DNA of 64,000 nt from NCBI GenBank assembly GCA_031423155.1, contig JANPEZ010000011.1, positions 1 through 64,000 on the forward strand, in the 5' to 3' direction. Below are positions 62,267 through 64,000 of this stretch, in pieces (the stretch's first letter is position 1; every line of letters starts with the position of its first letter). The position numbers were made by a program, and so were the translations under genes. The notes under the pieces were generated by a model. The model made no database searches, was not told the origin of the DNA, and saw only the letters and a list, made by a program, of their open reading frames with translations. Source of the DNA: JANPEZ01 sp031423155 (GTDB lineage: Bacteria; Actinomycetota; UBA4738; HRBIN12).

Positions 62267-63853
62267 ATGCCAAGACCAGGATTCGTACTCGATGTCGACG
62301 AGCGAACGCCACCGCTCCTCGTACATGAGGGCGAGGGATTCCGGATGCAGAAGTTCCCCCTCGGCTCCCGCGTGGTGTATCCGCCCGACTCGCTGCCGGC
62401 GATCAAGGACGTGAACGGGGCGATCCGTCACGCCTTGCTCAACCCCGTCAACTCCGAGCCTCTGCCCGAACTGCTCAAGGCCGGCATGAAGCTCACCATC
62501 GCGTTCGACGACATCTCGTTGCCGCTGCCGCCCATGTCCACGCCCGACATCCGCCAGAGGATCCTAGAAGCGGTGGTCGAGCTGGCCGCCCGCAAGGGCG
62601 TCGAAGACGTGAAGATCATCGTCGCGAACTCCCTTCACCGGCGCATGACCTCAAGCGAGATCAAACGCGCCGTCGGCGAGCGCATCTTCCGAAGCTTCTG
62701 GCCGAAGGACCTCTACAACCACGACGCCGAGGATCGCGACCAACTCAGCCATATCGGCATGACCGACGAGGGCGAGGACGTCGAGATCAACAAACGCGCG
62801 GCCGACTCGGACCTGATCGTCTACGTGAACATCAACCTCGTGGCCATGGACGGCGGCCACAAGTCGGTCGCCGTCGGGCTGGCCAGCTACAAGTCGCTGA
62901 AGCATCACCACAACGTCCACACGATGCTGCACTCGAACTCGTACATGGATCCGCGTGAAGGACATAGCGCGATCGGCGACTCGGTCACCCGCATGGGCAG
63001 GCTGCTCGCCAAGTCCGGCGTGAAGATCTTCACCGTCGAGACGACTCTCAACAACGACACCTTCCCCAAGCAGCTCGGCTTCCTGAACAAGCGCGAGTGG
63101 GAGTGGTCCGGCTACGACCAGGGCCTGATGATGGCCGCCAAGAAGGGCAACGACCTGGCACCCCCGCGCGTCAGACGCGAGATCTTCCGTCGGATCGAAG
63201 CCGACTACGGCCTGACGGGCGTCAACGCCGGCGAGACCGAAGCCGTCCACGAACGCACGCTCGTCAACCTGCACCGCCAGCAACTCGTCGAGGTTCAGGG
63301 TCAGTCCGACGTGCTCGTCTTGGGCCTTCCTTACATCAGCCCGTACAACGTGAACTCGATCCTGAATCCGATCCTCGTTCACTGCCTCGGACTCGGATAC
63401 CTGTTCAACCTTTACCGCAACAAGCCGCTCGTGAAGCCGGGCGGCGCGGTCATCATGTTCCACCCGGTCCCGTGGGAGTTCCACCAGATACACCACCCCA
63501 GCTACATCGACTTCTTCGAGGAGGTCCTGGCCGAGACGACCGACCCTGCAACGCTCGAGGCCAAGTTCGAGGAGCGCTACGCGACCGACCCCTGGTACAC
63601 GCATCTGTACCGGACCAGCTACGCCTATCACGGCGTTCACCCGTTCTACATGTGGTACTGGGGAGCGCACGGGCGCGACTACTCAGGCGACGTGATCATC
63701 GTCGGAGGCGACCCGAAGACGGTGGGCCGCTTGGGGTATCGCGCGGCGGGCTCTTTCCGCGACGCGCTGGAGATGGCCACCGACACCGTCGGCCGCTCGC
63801 CCTCGATCACCTACTTCCACGCGCCGCCGCTCATGATCGCGGACGTGAAGTGA
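62267..63853 (+). CDS. LarA-like (DUF2088) racemase-family protein
   Basis: A 528-residue protein of the lactate racemase LarA family. IAFDDISLP, NSLHRRMTSSEIK (H124, the LarA catalytic His region), NHDAEDRDQLSHIG and GGHKSVAVGL (K199, where LarA Lys binds the nickel-pincer cofactor), then KHHHNVHTMLH. It is about 100 residues longer than LarA. LarB, LarC and LarE, which make the cofactor, are not in the window. GAGAGGA precedes the ATG at 62267, 13 nt after the dehydrogenase stop. Alpha-hydroxy-acid or sugar-acid epimerisation is possible. Confidence 0.82.
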   Translation: MPRPGFVLDVDERTPPLLVHEGEGFRMQKFPLGSRVVYPPDSLPAIKDVNGAIRHALLNPVNSEPLPELLKAGMKLTIAFDDISLPLPPMSTPDIRQRILEAVVELAARKGVEDVKIIVANSLHRRMTSSEIKRAVGERIFRSFWPKDLYNHDAEDRDQLSHIGMTDEGEDVEINKRAADSDLIVYVNINLVAMDGGHKSVAVGLASYKSLKHHHNVHTMLHSNSYMDPREGHSAIGDSVTRMGRLLAKSGVKIFTVETTLNNDTFPKQLGFLNKREWEWSGYDQGLMMAAKKGNDLAPPRVRREIFRRIEADYGLTGVNAGETEAVHERTLVNLHRQQLVEVQGQSDVLVLGLPYISPYNVNSILNPILVHCLGLGYLFNLYRNKPLVKPGGAVIMFHPVPWEFHQIHHPSYIDFFEEVLAETTDPATLEAKFEERYATDPWYTHLYRTSYAYHGVHPFYMWYWGAHGRDYSGDVIIVGGDPKTVGRLGYRAAGSFRDALEMATDTVGRSPSITYFHAPPLMIADVK

Positions 63854-63854
63854 G

Positions 63855-64000
63855 ATGAGCGTGCGCAAGGAACTCAAGGAGATGGCCGGCGGCTTCCGCT
63901 GGGGCCGCCGTCCCATGGTCCCGCGCTCGGCCGAACCGCACGCCCTGGAACGAGAGGACCCGGGCGTTCCGACCGATTGGGCTCGAAGCGATATCGGCGT
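63855..64000 (+). CDS. Partial gene: probable lysophospholipid acyltransferase
   Basis: An ATG at 63855, one nt after the LarA-like stop, opens a frame to the window end (48 residues visible): GFRWGRRPMVPRSAEPH and PTDWARSDI. These stretches resemble the N-terminus of actinobacterial PlsC-type acyltransferases (1-acylglycerol-3-phosphate), as recalled from that family. The catalytic NHxxxxD is beyond the window, so the call is tentative. Confidence 0.5.
   Translation, partial: MSVRKELKEMAGGFRWGRRPMVPRSAEPHALEREDPGVPTDWARSDIG

Overview
The window reads as chromosomal DNA of a high-GC Actinomycetota member, probably a poorly sampled or uncultured lineage. Pointers are GC-rich wobble positions throughout, many GTG and TTG starts, an IclR regulator of the NdgR/LtbR type divergent from leuCD, an ask-asd pair, a Tat-lipoprotein peptide transporter, and many start codons that sit 6-8 nt after a TANNNT hexamer with no ribosome binding site (leaderless transcription). 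Genes are dense: no gene-free stretch exceeds about 300 bases except the SRP RNA region. I saw no IS element, prophage or CRISPR array. The species cannot be named from this sequence.

Layout. 0-5.5 kb: two tandem secreted metallophosphoesterases, a HAD hydrolase, a UvrD-like helicase and an S51-type peptidase. 5.5-11.5 kb: heme precursor genes hemL, hemB, hemD, hemC and hemA on the minus strand, interrupted by a small secreted GCTPGYWK protein on the plus strand. 11.6-19.4 kb: a peptide-use module with a DmpA-type aminopeptidase, an M20 dipeptidase and a complete Dpp/Opp ABC transporter. 19.5-25.5 kb: tRNA-Ser(GCU) and then a copper-response island with a DUF2933-like peptide, an OmpR-type two-component system, a Met/His-rich secreted protein, a cupredoxin lipoprotein, a SHOCT protein and a P1B ATPase. 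Three promoter regions in this island carry TTCAY repeats spaced 11 bp. The island ends against the remnant of a nucleoside hydrolase. 26-32.8 kb: metallo-hydrolases, a second cupredoxin, tRNA-Arg(ACG), GNAT, MFS, aldo/keto reductase, a membrane protein and a nitroreductase. 32.8-35.6 kb: the ndgR-leuCD locus.

35.6-48.7 kb: cupin, nicotinate phosphoribosyltransferase, a zincin, tadA, two tRNA-Ser genes, a dual GNAT protein, an MtnX-like phosphatase, leucyl aminopeptidase, an aminotransferase-FGGY kinase-GNAT operon, then a large-type SRP RNA, dnaX and recR. The order tadA, SRP RNA, dnaX, recR recalls Bacillus, but about 7 kb has been inserted and YbaB/EbfC is missing between dnaX and recR. 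48.7-58.6 kb: an ECF sigma factor with a DUF4349 membrane protein, ask-asd, a 1060-residue cyclase/AAA/TPR regulator, VOC, GNAT, MazG-like and a GGDEF cyclase.

58.7-64 kb holds the most interesting unit: a leaderless operon behind a palindromic operator, encoding a fatty-acyl-reductase/HAD fusion, a zinc alcohol dehydrogenase, a LarA-like protein and the start of what looks like an acyltransferase. I suggest an undescribed lipid or ether-lipid type pathway. That reading is inference.
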